A stretch of 64,000 nucleotides of DNA from an uncultured Acidobacteriota bacterium (lineage in GTDB: Bacteria; Acidobacteriota; Vicinamibacteria; Fen-336): NCBI GenBank assembly GCA_902826455.1, contig CADEEV010000011.1:1-64000 (forward strand). The letters are read 5' to 3'. A program made the translations under genes and the position numbers. Positions within the stretch are counted from its first letter, which is position 1; the number at the start of each line of letters is the position of its first letter. This document shows, in pieces, positions 1 to 7,024 of the stretch. The notes under the pieces were generated by a model. It did not search any database, was not told where the DNA came from, and saw nothing but the letters and a program-made list of their open reading frames with translations.

Positions 1-833
1 ATGTTACCACGCTGCATCCGGGCGGCGACTCGCAGCCCCACATTCAGCACCGCGCCACTGGACAGGCCGGCGAACACCCCTTCGATGTTGACCAGGGCAC
101 GGGTTGCCCGCAGCGAGTCATCTGACCGCACCACGACCTTTCGATCCAGCATTTCGAGGTCCAGGATCGGCGGGATGAACCCGTGGTCCAGGCTTCTGAG
201 ACCGGACACCGAATCATCTGGGTGCGGCTCGGCCGCCACGATCTGGACCTTCGGGTTGTGCTCCTTGAGCCGGCGGCCGGTTCCCATCAGCGTGCCGCCG
301 GTCCCCAGGCCTGCCACGAAAACGTCCACGTCTGGCAGATCCGCGATGATCTCCGGAGCAGTCGTCTCGTAGTGTGCGCGTGGGTTAGCCGGGTTCCCGT
401 ACTGGTACAGCAGGTGATACCGGCTGTCCTTCGCCAGCTCCTGCGCCCGGGCAATCGAGCCATTACTCCCCAGCGCGCCGTCCGTCAACTCGACTTCCGC
501 ACCGAACAGCTCAAGCAACTGCCGGCGTTCGTTGCTGACGTTGTCGGGCATCACCACCTTCAGGCGATACCCCTTGACCTGGGCGATCATCGCCAGCCCG
601 ATGCCGGTGTTGCCGCTGGTCGGCTCCAACAGGATCTTGTCGGAGTTCGGCCCGATCGCCCCAGACTGCTCAGCATCCTGGATCAGCGTTCGCGCGATGC
701 GGTCTTTGACGCTGCCGGTCGGGTTGTACCCTTCGAGTTTCGCAAAGAGCCGCACGCCGGGGCGCGGGCTCATGTGCTGAAGCTCTACGAGCGGGGTGTG
801 GCCGATGGACTCAACGATATTCGAATATTTCAT
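1..833 (-). CDS. cysM: CysM-type cysteine synthase (3' end cut by window edge)
   Basis: PLP-dependent cysteine synthase of the CysK/CysM fold. The frame is open from the ATG at 833 to the window edge, so about 277 residues are present and the C-terminus is missing. The PLP lysine lies in GSVKDR (about residue 43) and the phosphate-binding loop in EPTSGNTG (about 70-77). Motifs such as LYQYGNPANP and AGLGTGGTLMGTGR resemble the mycobacterial CysM that accepts thiocarboxylated CysO and O-phosphoserine (family knowledge). The neighbouring cysO homologue supports that reading over an ordinary O-acetylserine sulfhydrylase. An Arg in the GLRSLD segment may match the phosphoserine-recognising Arg of that enzyme (inference). 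A GGAG Shine-Dalgarno lies about 6 bases before the ATG. Confidence 0.88.
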   Translation of the reverse strand, partial: MKYSNIVESIGHTPLVELQHMSPRPGVRLFAKLEGYNPTGSVKDRIARTLIQDAEQSGAIGPNSDKILLEPTSGNTGIGLAMIAQVKGYRLKVVMPDNVSNERRQLLELFGAEVELTDGALGSNGSIARAQELAKDSRYHLLYQYGNPANPRAHYETTAPEIIADLPDVDVFVAGLGTGGTLMGTGRRLKEHNPKVQIVAAEPHPDDSVSGLRSLDHGFIPPILDLEMLDRKVVVRSDDSLRATRALVNIEGVFAGLSSGAVLNVGLRVAARMQRGN

Positions 834-855
834 AGGCTCCGGGTCGAGGGCGGCA

Positions 856-896
856 GGTCATGGGAGGCAGGAAGCATGCCCTCCAACCTCATGACC
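856..896 (-). other. Imperfect inverted repeat between cysO and cysM
   Basis: GGTCATG at 856-862 pairs with CATGACC at 890-896. Inner GGAGG/CCTCC and GCA/TGC segments also pair, around a short loop with a bulge. No T-tract follows on the minus strand, so it looks more like an mRNA processing or stability hairpin between two co-transcribed genes than a full terminator. Confidence 0.45.
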
Positions 897-926
897 CACG
901 ACCTCCGTCCCATCGCCCTCACTCCC

Positions 927-1199
927 TCAGCCTCCGGCGACCGCCGGCAGAATCGACACCGAGTCGCCAGGTGACAACTTGGTCTCCAGCCGGCCGAGAT
1001 ACCGGATGTCTTCGTCGTTCACGTAGATGTTGACGAACCGACGCAGTTCGCCAGACCCGTCGAACAGCCCGGTCCTGACGCCTGGATACCGGCGATCAAG
1101 GTCTTCGAGCAGCTCAGCGACCGTCGAGCCGTCGCCCTGAACCACCTTCTCGCCCTGCGTGTGGACGCGCTGGGGTCCAGGCACCCGAACCTCTACCAT
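927..1199 (-). CDS. cysO: CysO-like ubiquitin-fold sulfur carrier protein
   Basis: A 90-residue MoaD/ThiS-fold protein ending in AVAGG, the free di-glycine tail that an E1-like enzyme adenylates and converts to a thiocarboxylate. The stretch RFVNIYVNDEDIRY and the tail GDSVSILPAVAGG are very close to what I remember of Mycobacterium tuberculosis CysO, so I prefer CysO over a molybdopterin MoaD. I chose the ATG at 1199 because it gives the normal family length; a longer frame would run into the E1 gene. It ends 93 bases before cysM and starts 4 bases after the E1-fusion gene ends, so the three are probably one transcript. The protein should deliver sulfur to CysM to give a CysO-cysteine adduct, normally released by a JAMM peptidase (Mec). 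No mec gene is visible here; it could lie left of the window. Confidence 0.87.
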   Translation of the reverse strand: MVEVRVPGPQRVHTQGEKVVQGDGSTVAELLEDLDRRYPGVRTGLFDGSGELRRFVNIYVNDEDIRYLGRLETKLSPGDSVSILPAVAGG

Positions 1200-1203
1200 G
1201 GTG

Positions 1204-2298
1204 TCAGCCTCCCGTGGCTTCCATTGGGCCACCGCAGAACGCCTCGTAGTCGATGAGATGGTCGATGGTCGGGTTGTCACCGCACAGCGGGCACTCCGGA
1301 TCGCGACGGATCTTGACCTCGCGGAACTCCATTGCCAGGGCATCGTAGAGCAGCAGACGGTTCACCAACGGCTCGCCCAGGTTCAGAATCAGCTTGACCG
1401 TCTCGGTCGCCTGGATGATGCCGATCATGCCCGGCAGCGCGCCCAGCACGCCGGCCTCGGCGCAGCTTGGAACGGCGCCTGGCGGTGGCGGAGCCGGGAA
1501 CAGGCAGCGGTAGCAGCCCTTCTCTGGCATGAACACCGACGCCTGCCCTTCGAAACGGAAGATGCTGCCGTCGACCAGCGGCTTCTTCAGCAGAAACGCT
1601 GCATCATTCACCAGATACCGCGTGGCGAAGTTGTCGCAGCCATTGACGATGATGTCGTACTGGCTGAGGATCTCCATCGCGTTCTCGGAGGTGAGCGCCT
1701 CAGTGTGCGCGACCACCTTCGCGTCTGGGTTCACGTTCTCAAGCTGGATGCGCGCAGACTCGACCTTCGGCTTGCCGATGTTCGCGTGCCCGTGCAGGAT
1801 CTGCCGGTGGAGGTTCGACAGGTCAACCGTGTCGAAGTCGACGATGCCAAGTGTGCCGACACCAGCAGCCGCCAGGTAGAGCGCTGTCGGCGAGCCAAGC
1901 CCACCCGCGCCAATCAGGATCACCTTGGCGTTGAGCAGCTTCCGCTGACCAACCCCGCCGATCTCGGGCAGGATGATATGCCGGCTATAGCGGACCGCCT
2001 GCTCTGGTGTAAATCGTGTGCTGGTCGCTCCGCCAGCCATGGCCGGAATAACCGCCACCTCGTCCTCCCTGTCCAACGGCGTCTCGAAGCCAGCAAGCGC
2101 GTCGATGCCGTGGTTATTCACGTAAACATTCACAAACCGATGCAAATTCCCGTCCGCATCGAACATCTCCCGATGCAGCGCGGGATAGGTCGTGCTGAGC
2201 CACGTCAGCAGACTGCCCACGTCTGGCGAGTCGTGCTGCAACCGGGCCGCGCCCTCCGTGAACCGGCGCCACGATGTCGGCACGTATAACCTGGCCAC
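1204..2298 (-). CDS. moeB: Fused ubiquitin-like (MoaD/CysO) domain and MoeB-type E1 adenylyltransferase
   Basis: A 364-residue two-domain protein. Residues 1-90 are a second ubiquitin-fold domain (RFVNVYVNN, ending in AMAGG at 86-90). Residues 95-364 are an E1-like enzyme of the MoeB/ThiF family, with the nucleotide loop GAGGLGS at about 130-136, zinc cysteine pairs at 262/265 (CYRC) and 336/339 (CPLC), and a catalytic Cys near 279 (CAEAGVLG). It should adenylate the C-terminus of CysO. There is no C-terminal rhodanese domain, unlike MoeZ, so the sulfur donor must be another protein. I prefer the GTG at 2298, 5 bases after the cysK stop and with GGAG upstream, over an earlier start at 2343 that overlaps cysK. 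The di-glycine of the fused domain is internal and cannot be a free C-terminus unless cleaved. Confidence 0.88.
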   Translation of the reverse strand: MARLYVPTSWRRFTEGAARLQHDSPDVGSLLTWLSTTYPALHREMFDADGNLHRFVNVYVNNHGIDALAGFETPLDREDEVAVIPAMAGGATSTRFTPEQAVRYSRHIILPEIGGVGQRKLLNAKVILIGAGGLGSPTALYLAAAGVGTLGIVDFDTVDLSNLHRQILHGHANIGKPKVESARIQLENVNPDAKVVAHTEALTSENAMEILSQYDIIVNGCDNFATRYLVNDAAFLLKKPLVDGSIFRFEGQASVFMPEKGCYRCLFPAPPPPGAVPSCAEAGVLGALPGMIGIIQATETVKLILNLGEPLVNRLLLYDALAMEFREVKIRRDPECPLCGDNPTIDHLIDYEAFCGGPMEATGG

Positions 2299-2303
2299 GG
2301 AGC

Positions 2304-3278
2304 CTAGATCTCCACGCTCAGGTAGCGCTCGCCGGTGTCGCACAACACCGTGACCACCGTCTTGCCCGGGCCAAGCTGCGCAGCAATACGACCTGCTGCC
2401 ACCACGTTCGCCCCAGATGAAATCCCGACGAGCAACCCCTCCTCACGGGCCAGACGCCCGGTCATCACGGTAGCCTCGTGATCGTCGACCGCCACCACAT
2501 CATCCAGCACGGACCGATCCAGCAGAACCGGCACGAAGCTCGCACCGATGCCCTGGATCGCATGCGGCCGGAACCGCCCGCCCTTCAACACCGGCGACTT
2601 GGACGGCTCGACGGCGATGATCTGAACCTCTTGCAGCTCTCGCTTGAGCACCCGCCCGACGCCGGTGATGGTGCCGGCCGTCCCCACACCAGCCACGAAG
2701 GCGTGAACCTCGCCGCCGCTCTGCGCCAGGATCTCGCGGGCGGTCGTGCGCTCGTGCACGGACGGGTTGGCCGGATTCTCGAACTGCTGCGGCATGAAGT
2801 AGTGCGGGTTAGCTCGCAGCAGTTCCTGGGCCGCAAATACCGCCCCGGTCATCCCCTCGATGGCCGGCGTCAGATGCAGCTCAGCCCCGAAACGCGCCAG
2901 CAGCTGCCGGCGCTCAAGGCTCATGTCCTCGGGCATGGTCAGGATCAAACGATATCCACGGGCAGCCGCCACCATCGCCAGCCCGATGCCGGTATTGCCA
3001 CTCGTCGGCTCAACAATCGTCGCGCCTGGCTTCAGCTTGCCCGCCTGCTCGGCCTCTTCGACCATTGCCACGGCGATGCGGTCTTTGACGCTGCCGCCCG
3101 GGTTCAATGACTCCATCTTTGCGAGCACACGTGCGCCGCCGGCGGGGACCACCCGATTGAGGCGCACCAGCGGCGTCCACCCGACCACATCAACCACCGT
3201 CTCAGCAAAGCCGTGAGCGCGGCCAGTGGGCCCACTCTCTCGGGTCGCACCAGGCACGGTCTCCCGATTGTCAGTCAC
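2304..3278 (-). CDS. cysK: Cysteine synthase A (O-acetylserine sulfhydrylase)
   Basis: A 324-residue PLP enzyme that forms cysteine from O-acetylserine and sulfide. The Schiff-base lysine is in GGSVKDR (Lys about 65), the substrate loop is PTSGNTG (about 91-97), and GVGTAGTITGVGR is the cofactor phosphate loop. The C-terminal ISSGAN region and the end TGERYLSVEI are typical of full-length CysK. The N-terminus is about 25 residues longer than usual and polar. The start is a GTG with a GGGAG Shine-Dalgarno in its leader. It is the first structural gene after the Rrf2 regulator, and the E1 fusion follows 5 bases after its stop. Two cysteine synthases of different type in one operon imply parallel use of sulfide and protein thiocarboxylate. 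Confidence 0.93.
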   Translation of the reverse strand: MTDNRETVPGATRESGPTGRAHGFAETVVDVVGWTPLVRLNRVVPAGGARVLAKMESLNPGGSVKDRIAVAMVEEAEQAGKLKPGATIVEPTSGNTGIGLAMVAAARGYRLILTMPEDMSLERRQLLARFGAELHLTPAIEGMTGAVFAAQELLRANPHYFMPQQFENPANPSVHERTTAREILAQSGGEVHAFVAGVGTAGTITGVGRVLKRELQEVQIIAVEPSKSPVLKGGRFRPHAIQGIGASFVPVLLDRSVLDDVVAVDDHEATVMTGRLAREEGLLVGISSGANVVAAGRIAAQLGPGKTVVTVLCDTGERYLSVEI

Positions 3279-3375
3279 AGGTGCTCCCTCGCCATGCCAG
3301 GCGTCAGCGTGTCATTTTCATGTTGACACGTCTGCTCATAGTCCGCGCCACTGCGATTGCGCCGGGTCAGACGAG

Positions 3376-3813
3376 CTAGATGTAGTACATCACCCGCTGC
3401 TCGCGGGTGCGCTGCTGCTCTACCAGGTCGCCAACGGACGTGGTGTCCAGGATGCGGTTGGCGGCGCTGGCAACAGATTCCCACAGCTCGCGCGTCACCG
3501 ACGCGGTGGATGCACGGTCGCCGTCGAACTCGCCCAGACAGTCCAAGGAGAGCAACGGCCCCTCAAGCGCGGCGATGATCTCGCCCACGGCAACGGCGTT
3601 CGGCTCCCGCGCCAGCTCGTGCCCGCCGCGCGGCCCTCGGCTGCTACGCACCAGCCCGGCCTTCCGCAGCGAGGTCAACAGCTGCTCAAGATACGCCTCG
3701 GGGATCGACTCGCGGGCGGCGATCTCGGCGCTCTGGACTGGACCCTCGCCGTACCGCCGAGCAAGGTCAATCACCGCGCGGACGCCGTAGTCGCTACGCA
3801 TCGAAAGCTTCAC
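3376..3813 (-). CDS. Rrf2-family transcriptional regulator (CymR-like)
   Basis: A 145-residue winged-helix regulator beginning MKLSMRSDYGVRAVIDLA, the usual Rrf2 N-terminus. The recognition-helix region is IPEAYLEQLLTSLRKAGLV and the wing is SRGPRGGHELAR. Only one cysteine (in LDCLG) is present in the region where IscR and NsrR carry three cluster ligands, so it is probably not an Fe-S sensor. That and the cys genes downstream point to a CymR-type regulator that senses cysteine status, perhaps by contact with CysK (known for CymR; inference here). I chose the GTG at 3813 because it gives the canonical start; the ATG at 3801 is an alternative. It is first in the cys operon behind a strong promoter. 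Confidence 0.85.
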   Translation of the reverse strand: MKLSMRSDYGVRAVIDLARRYGEGPVQSAEIAARESIPEAYLEQLLTSLRKAGLVRSSRGPRGGHELAREPNAVAVGEIIAALEGPLLSLDCLGEFDGDRASTASVTRELWESVASAANRILDTTSVGDLVEQQRTREQRVMYYI

Positions 3814-3853
3814 GTTCTGCACCCACGAAAGATTGTTGACCCGCTGACTCAAT

Positions 3854-3883
3854 ATTCTAGTAATCTGCCGCGCGCCCTGTCAA
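3854..3883 (-). promoter_or_regulatory. Promoter of the rrf2-cys operon
   Basis: On the minus strand a perfect TTGACA (3878-3883) is separated by 18 bases from TAGAAT (3854-3859). The start codon is about 40 bases further on. The AT-rich stretch around the -10, reading TTACTAGAATATTGAGTCAA, has partial dyad symmetry and could be the autoregulatory Rrf2 operator. Confidence 0.75.
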
Positions 3884-4036
3884 CGATAGCGCCGTCGATG
3901 ACTTTCGCTCGCGATACGATTCGCTTACCTTCAGCAACCTTCGCGTTTACGGAATGCACGTACACTCTGCCCGGACGCACGAGTCGCGTGCTGGAGTTGC
4001 TGATGAGATGGCCCCGACCGCTGTTCCCCAATCGGG
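3884..4036. other. Divergent intergenic stretch and compositional break
   Basis: No convincing gene fits here. The base composition changes inside or just after this stretch, from the roughly 60% GC, Shine-Dalgarno-led cys genes to the over-70% GC remainder of the window. Short open frames cross it on both strands but lack start signals and family similarity. It could be a transfer boundary or an assembly join. Confidence 0.5.
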
Positions 4037-7024
4037 TTGTTGCCGTTGTCACCACCGCGCTCGGCCCTGCTGCTCGCCGCCCCGGCGCCGCCACCGCCCC
4101 CGCGGCAACGCTCCGGGGTGGTGGGCCTCGTCGCGTTCGCAGGCGCCTGGCTGCTGCTGGGTCTCGCGGCCTTCTCCGGGCTCCGGCGCGTGCTGCCGCC
4201 GCTGCAGGCCTGGGCCGCCTCGAAGGTCCTGGGTCCGCTGCTGTTCGGGTACCTCGCGTGGCTCTTGGCGACGCTCGCCCCGGGCTCGTTCACGCGGCCC
4301 TGGCTGACGCTCGTGTTCCTGTTGCTCCTCGTCGTCGGCGCGTCCTTGTGGAGGCGCGGGCCGCGCCACGCCCTGCCTCCGGCGGCGCTCGCGTGCGAGG
4401 CCGTTCTCTGGGGAGGCTTCGGCCTCTTCCTGGCCGTGCGCGCCGCGAACCCCGCGATCTTCTGGGGCGAGAAGCCGATGGACTTCGCGTTCCTCAACGC
4501 CCTCGCGCGCGCCACGAGCGCGCCGCCTCCCGAGCCCTGGTTCGCCGGCTCGGTGCTGCACTACACCTACTTCGGCCACTTCGTCGTGGCGGCGCTCGGC
4601 AAGCTCGGCGGCATCCACCCCGCGGTGCTCTTCAACCTCGCGCTCCCGTGGGTCGCGGCGCTCACGCTGTCGACCGCCTTCGGGATCGGCGCCGGCCTCG
4701 CCGGGCTGCGCGGCGGGCTCGTCGCCGCCGTGCTCACCGGCGTCGTCGGCAACCTGAGCGGTCCGTTCGAGCTGCTGGCCCGCCGGGCCCTGGACTTCGA
4801 CTACTTCTGGGCGACCTCGAGGGTCGTGAGGGACACGATCAACGAGTACCCGCTGTGGAGCTTCCTGTTCGCCGACCTGCACGCGCACGTCCTCGTGCTG
4901 CCGTTCTCGATGACGCTCCTGCTGCTTCTGTTCGCCGGGGACGGAGACGAGCCGAAGGCGCTCTGGCGCGTGGCTCTCGCCGCGCTCGCCCTCGGCGCCA
5001 TCGGCGTGACGAGCGCCTGGAGCGTGCCCACCTACGCGCTGCTCGTCGTGTTCGCGGGGCTGTGCGCCGCCCTCGGGGCCGGGCAAGGCGGCCTCGCGCG
5101 CCGCGTCGGCGGCTCGCTCGCCCGAAGCCTCGCGACGCCCCTGCTGGCATGGGCGCTGTTCTGGCCCTTCTGGCACGCCTACCACGCGCCCGAGCGCAAC
5201 TGGGGCTGGCAGCGCGACGCGTTCGTCGGCCCCGGCGAATTCGCCCGGATCTTCGGCCTGTTCCTCTGGCTGGCGGTGAGCTTCCTCGTCGTGCGGTCGC
5301 AGCCCGGACGCTTCGGTCTCGCGCGCAGCCTGCTCGCCCTCGCGAGCCTCGCCGCGATGCTGGCGTCGGTCCGCGTCGGGCTCGTGGGCCTCGCGGCGCT
5401 CGCCACGCTGCTGGCGTGCTCGCGGCGTCTGCCGGGGCACGAGCGCGCGGCCGCGACGCTCTTCGCCTTCGCCTCGTTCGTGACCGCGGGCTGCGACGTC
5501 GTGTTCGTGTGGGACCGCATGAACACGCTGTTCAAGTTCTACCTGGACGCGTGGCTGCTCTTCGCGGTCGCCTCGTCGGTCGCCCTCGTCGGGCTCTGGC
5601 GCGAGCTCCCGCCCGGCGCCGTCCGCGCGGGCTGGCGCGCCGCGACGGCGCTCCTCGGGCTGGTGGCCGCGGCCACCGGCGCCACGGCCTTCTACGCCGC
5701 GGTCACCTCCGTGAAGGCGGAGAGTCCGGGTTGGAGCCTGGACGGAACCACCTACCTCGAGGCGCGCGATCCCGGTGACGCACGGGCCCTCGCGTGGCTC
5801 GACGCCAACGTGGGCGGCAGCCCGGTCATCGCCGAGGCCTGGGGCGACGCCTACGGCGACTCCGCGCGCGTGTCCATGAACACCGGTCTTCCGACGGTGC
5901 TGGGCTGGGAGTACCACGTCCATCAGCGCGCCCAGTCCTGGGAGGACATCCAGGCGCGCAAGGCCGATCTGGAAGCGCTCTACCGCTCGGGAGACCGCGA
6001 CGCCGTCGCGGGGATCCTCGACCGCTACGGCATCGCCCTCGTCTATGCGGGCGATTTCGAGCGCCGCACGTACGGCGTCCGCGGCGTCGATCGTCTCGCG
6101 GGCTGGGACGATCTGCTGCGGCCCATCTACGCCGAGTCGGGGACGACGGTCTATGCGGTCCGGGGCGGGCCGGCTCCGGTCGAGACCCCGACCCTGCTCG
6201 CGGAGGCGCCGCCCCAGGCTCCTGCCGAGGCGCCGCTCGGTCAGCTCAACCAGGCGCGTGGGCTCGCGGTCGCGTCCGACGGCAGCATCTACGTCGCGGA
6301 CTTCGACAACCACCGCGTCCAGCGCTTCGACGCCGGGCTCGCGGCCGTGTCCGCGTGGGGCGAGCAGGGCGCCGGCAAGGGCCAATTCTCCCAGCCGTGT
6401 GAGGTCGCGGTGTTCGGCGATCGCGTCTACGTGGCCGACACCTGGAACCAGCGCGTCCAGGTGTTCGACCGGGAGGGCGGCTACCTCCGCGAGTGGCGCG
6501 ACGGGTTCTACGGGGCCCGGGGCCTGGCCGTGACCCGCGAGGGCGCCGTGGTCGTAGCCGACACCGGCAACCACCGGGTCCTGGTCTACGACTCCGAGGG
6601 CGTGCGGCTGCGGGCCTGGGGCGAGCGCGGGAGCGGGCCGGGGCAGTTCCTCGAGCCCATGGGCGTCGCGGTCGACGCTCGGGGACGCGTGTACGTCGCC
6701 GACAACGGCAACGGCCGGCTGCAGGTGTTCGAGCCCGACGGCCGGTTCCTGCGCGCGTTCCCCGTGGCCGGCTGGCGCAGCGAGGTCTACTCCGAGCCCA
6801 AGCTCGCGATCGCGCCGGACGGCGGGATCTGGGCGACGGTGCCGCTGCCGGGCGTCGTGCGCGTGTACGACGCGAGCGGCGCGCTCGTGCGGGAGCTCGC
6901 CGGCCCCGAAGGAGGCGCGTTCTCGAAGCCGCTCGGCATCGCCTTCGACGCGTCGCGAACCCGGATGCTGGTCACGGACCTGTCCGCCGGACTCGTGGCG
7001 TTGTCGCTCGAGACCACGCCGTGA
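4037..7024 (+). CDS. DUF2298 (Chlor_Arch_YYY) polytopic membrane protein with C-terminal NHL beta-propeller
   Basis: A protein of about 995 residues. The first 570 or so are a multi-pass GT-C-like membrane domain of the DUF2298/TIGR03662 family, with GEKPMDFAFLNA near 145, DLHAHVLVLPF near 280 and the signature RMNTLFKFYLDAW near 493. A soluble segment follows, and residues 735-990 form about six NHL repeats (YVADFDNHRVQRFD, YVADTWNQRVQVFD). The family is predicted to move or transfer sugars at the outer membrane face; no enzyme activity is proven. The start is uncertain: TTG at 4037 opens the frame, but GTG at 4118 or 4121 aligns better with the paralogue downstream, and the region abuts the composition break. 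It overlaps the next gene by 4 bases. Confidence 0.82.
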   Translation: MLPLSPPRSALLLAAPAPPPPPRQRSGVVGLVAFAGAWLLLGLAAFSGLRRVLPPLQAWAASKVLGPLLFGYLAWLLATLAPGSFTRPWLTLVFLLLLVVGASLWRRGPRHALPPAALACEAVLWGGFGLFLAVRAANPAIFWGEKPMDFAFLNALARATSAPPPEPWFAGSVLHYTYFGHFVVAALGKLGGIHPAVLFNLALPWVAALTLSTAFGIGAGLAGLRGGLVAAVLTGVVGNLSGPFELLARRALDFDYFWATSRVVRDTINEYPLWSFLFADLHAHVLVLPFSMTLLLLLFAGDGDEPKALWRVALAALALGAIGVTSAWSVPTYALLVVFAGLCAALGAGQGGLARRVGGSLARSLATPLLAWALFWPFWHAYHAPERNWGWQRDAFVGPGEFARIFGLFLWLAVSFLVVRSQPGRFGLARSLLALASLAAMLASVRVGLVGLAALATLLACSRRLPGHERAAATLFAFASFVTAGCDVVFVWDRMNTLFKFYLDAWLLFAVASSVALVGLWRELPPGAVRAGWRAATALLGLVAAATGATAFYAAVTSVKAESPGWSLDGTTYLEARDPGDARALAWLDANVGGSPVIAEAWGDAYGDSARVSMNTGLPTVLGWEYHVHQRAQSWEDIQARKADLEALYRSGDRDAVAGILDRYGIALVYAGDFERRTYGVRGVDRLAGWDDLLRPIYAESGTTVYAVRGGPAPVETPTLLAEAPPQAPAEAPLGQLNQARGLAVASDGSIYVADFDNHRVQRFDAGLAAVSAWGEQGAGKGQFSQPCEVAVFGDRVYVADTWNQRVQVFDREGGYLREWRDGFYGARGLAVTREGAVVVADTGNHRVLVYDSEGVRLRAWGERGSGPGQFLEPMGVAVDARGRVYVADNGNGRLQVFEPDGRFLRAFPVAGWRSEVYSEPKLAIAPDGGIWATVPLPGVVRVYDASGALVRELAGPEGGAFSKPLGIAFDASRTRMLVTDLSAGLVALSLETTP

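Noticed and set aside
1204-2343. Earlier start for the ubiquitin-E1 fusion at 2343
   Set aside because: It would overlap cysK by 40 bases and add an Arg-rich N-terminus not seen in MoaD-like domains. The GTG at 2298 has a ribosome site and follows the cysK stop.
3849-4094. An 81-residue minus-strand open frame across the composition break
   Set aside because: It overlaps the well-formed rrf2 promoter, has no ribosome site and resembles nothing.
4049-6574. An 841-residue minus-strand open frame opposite the first DUF2298 gene
   Set aside because: Composition is biased (Arg/Glu/Gly-rich), no family motif, no promoter or ribosome site. The plus-strand reading has membrane segments and NHL repeats.
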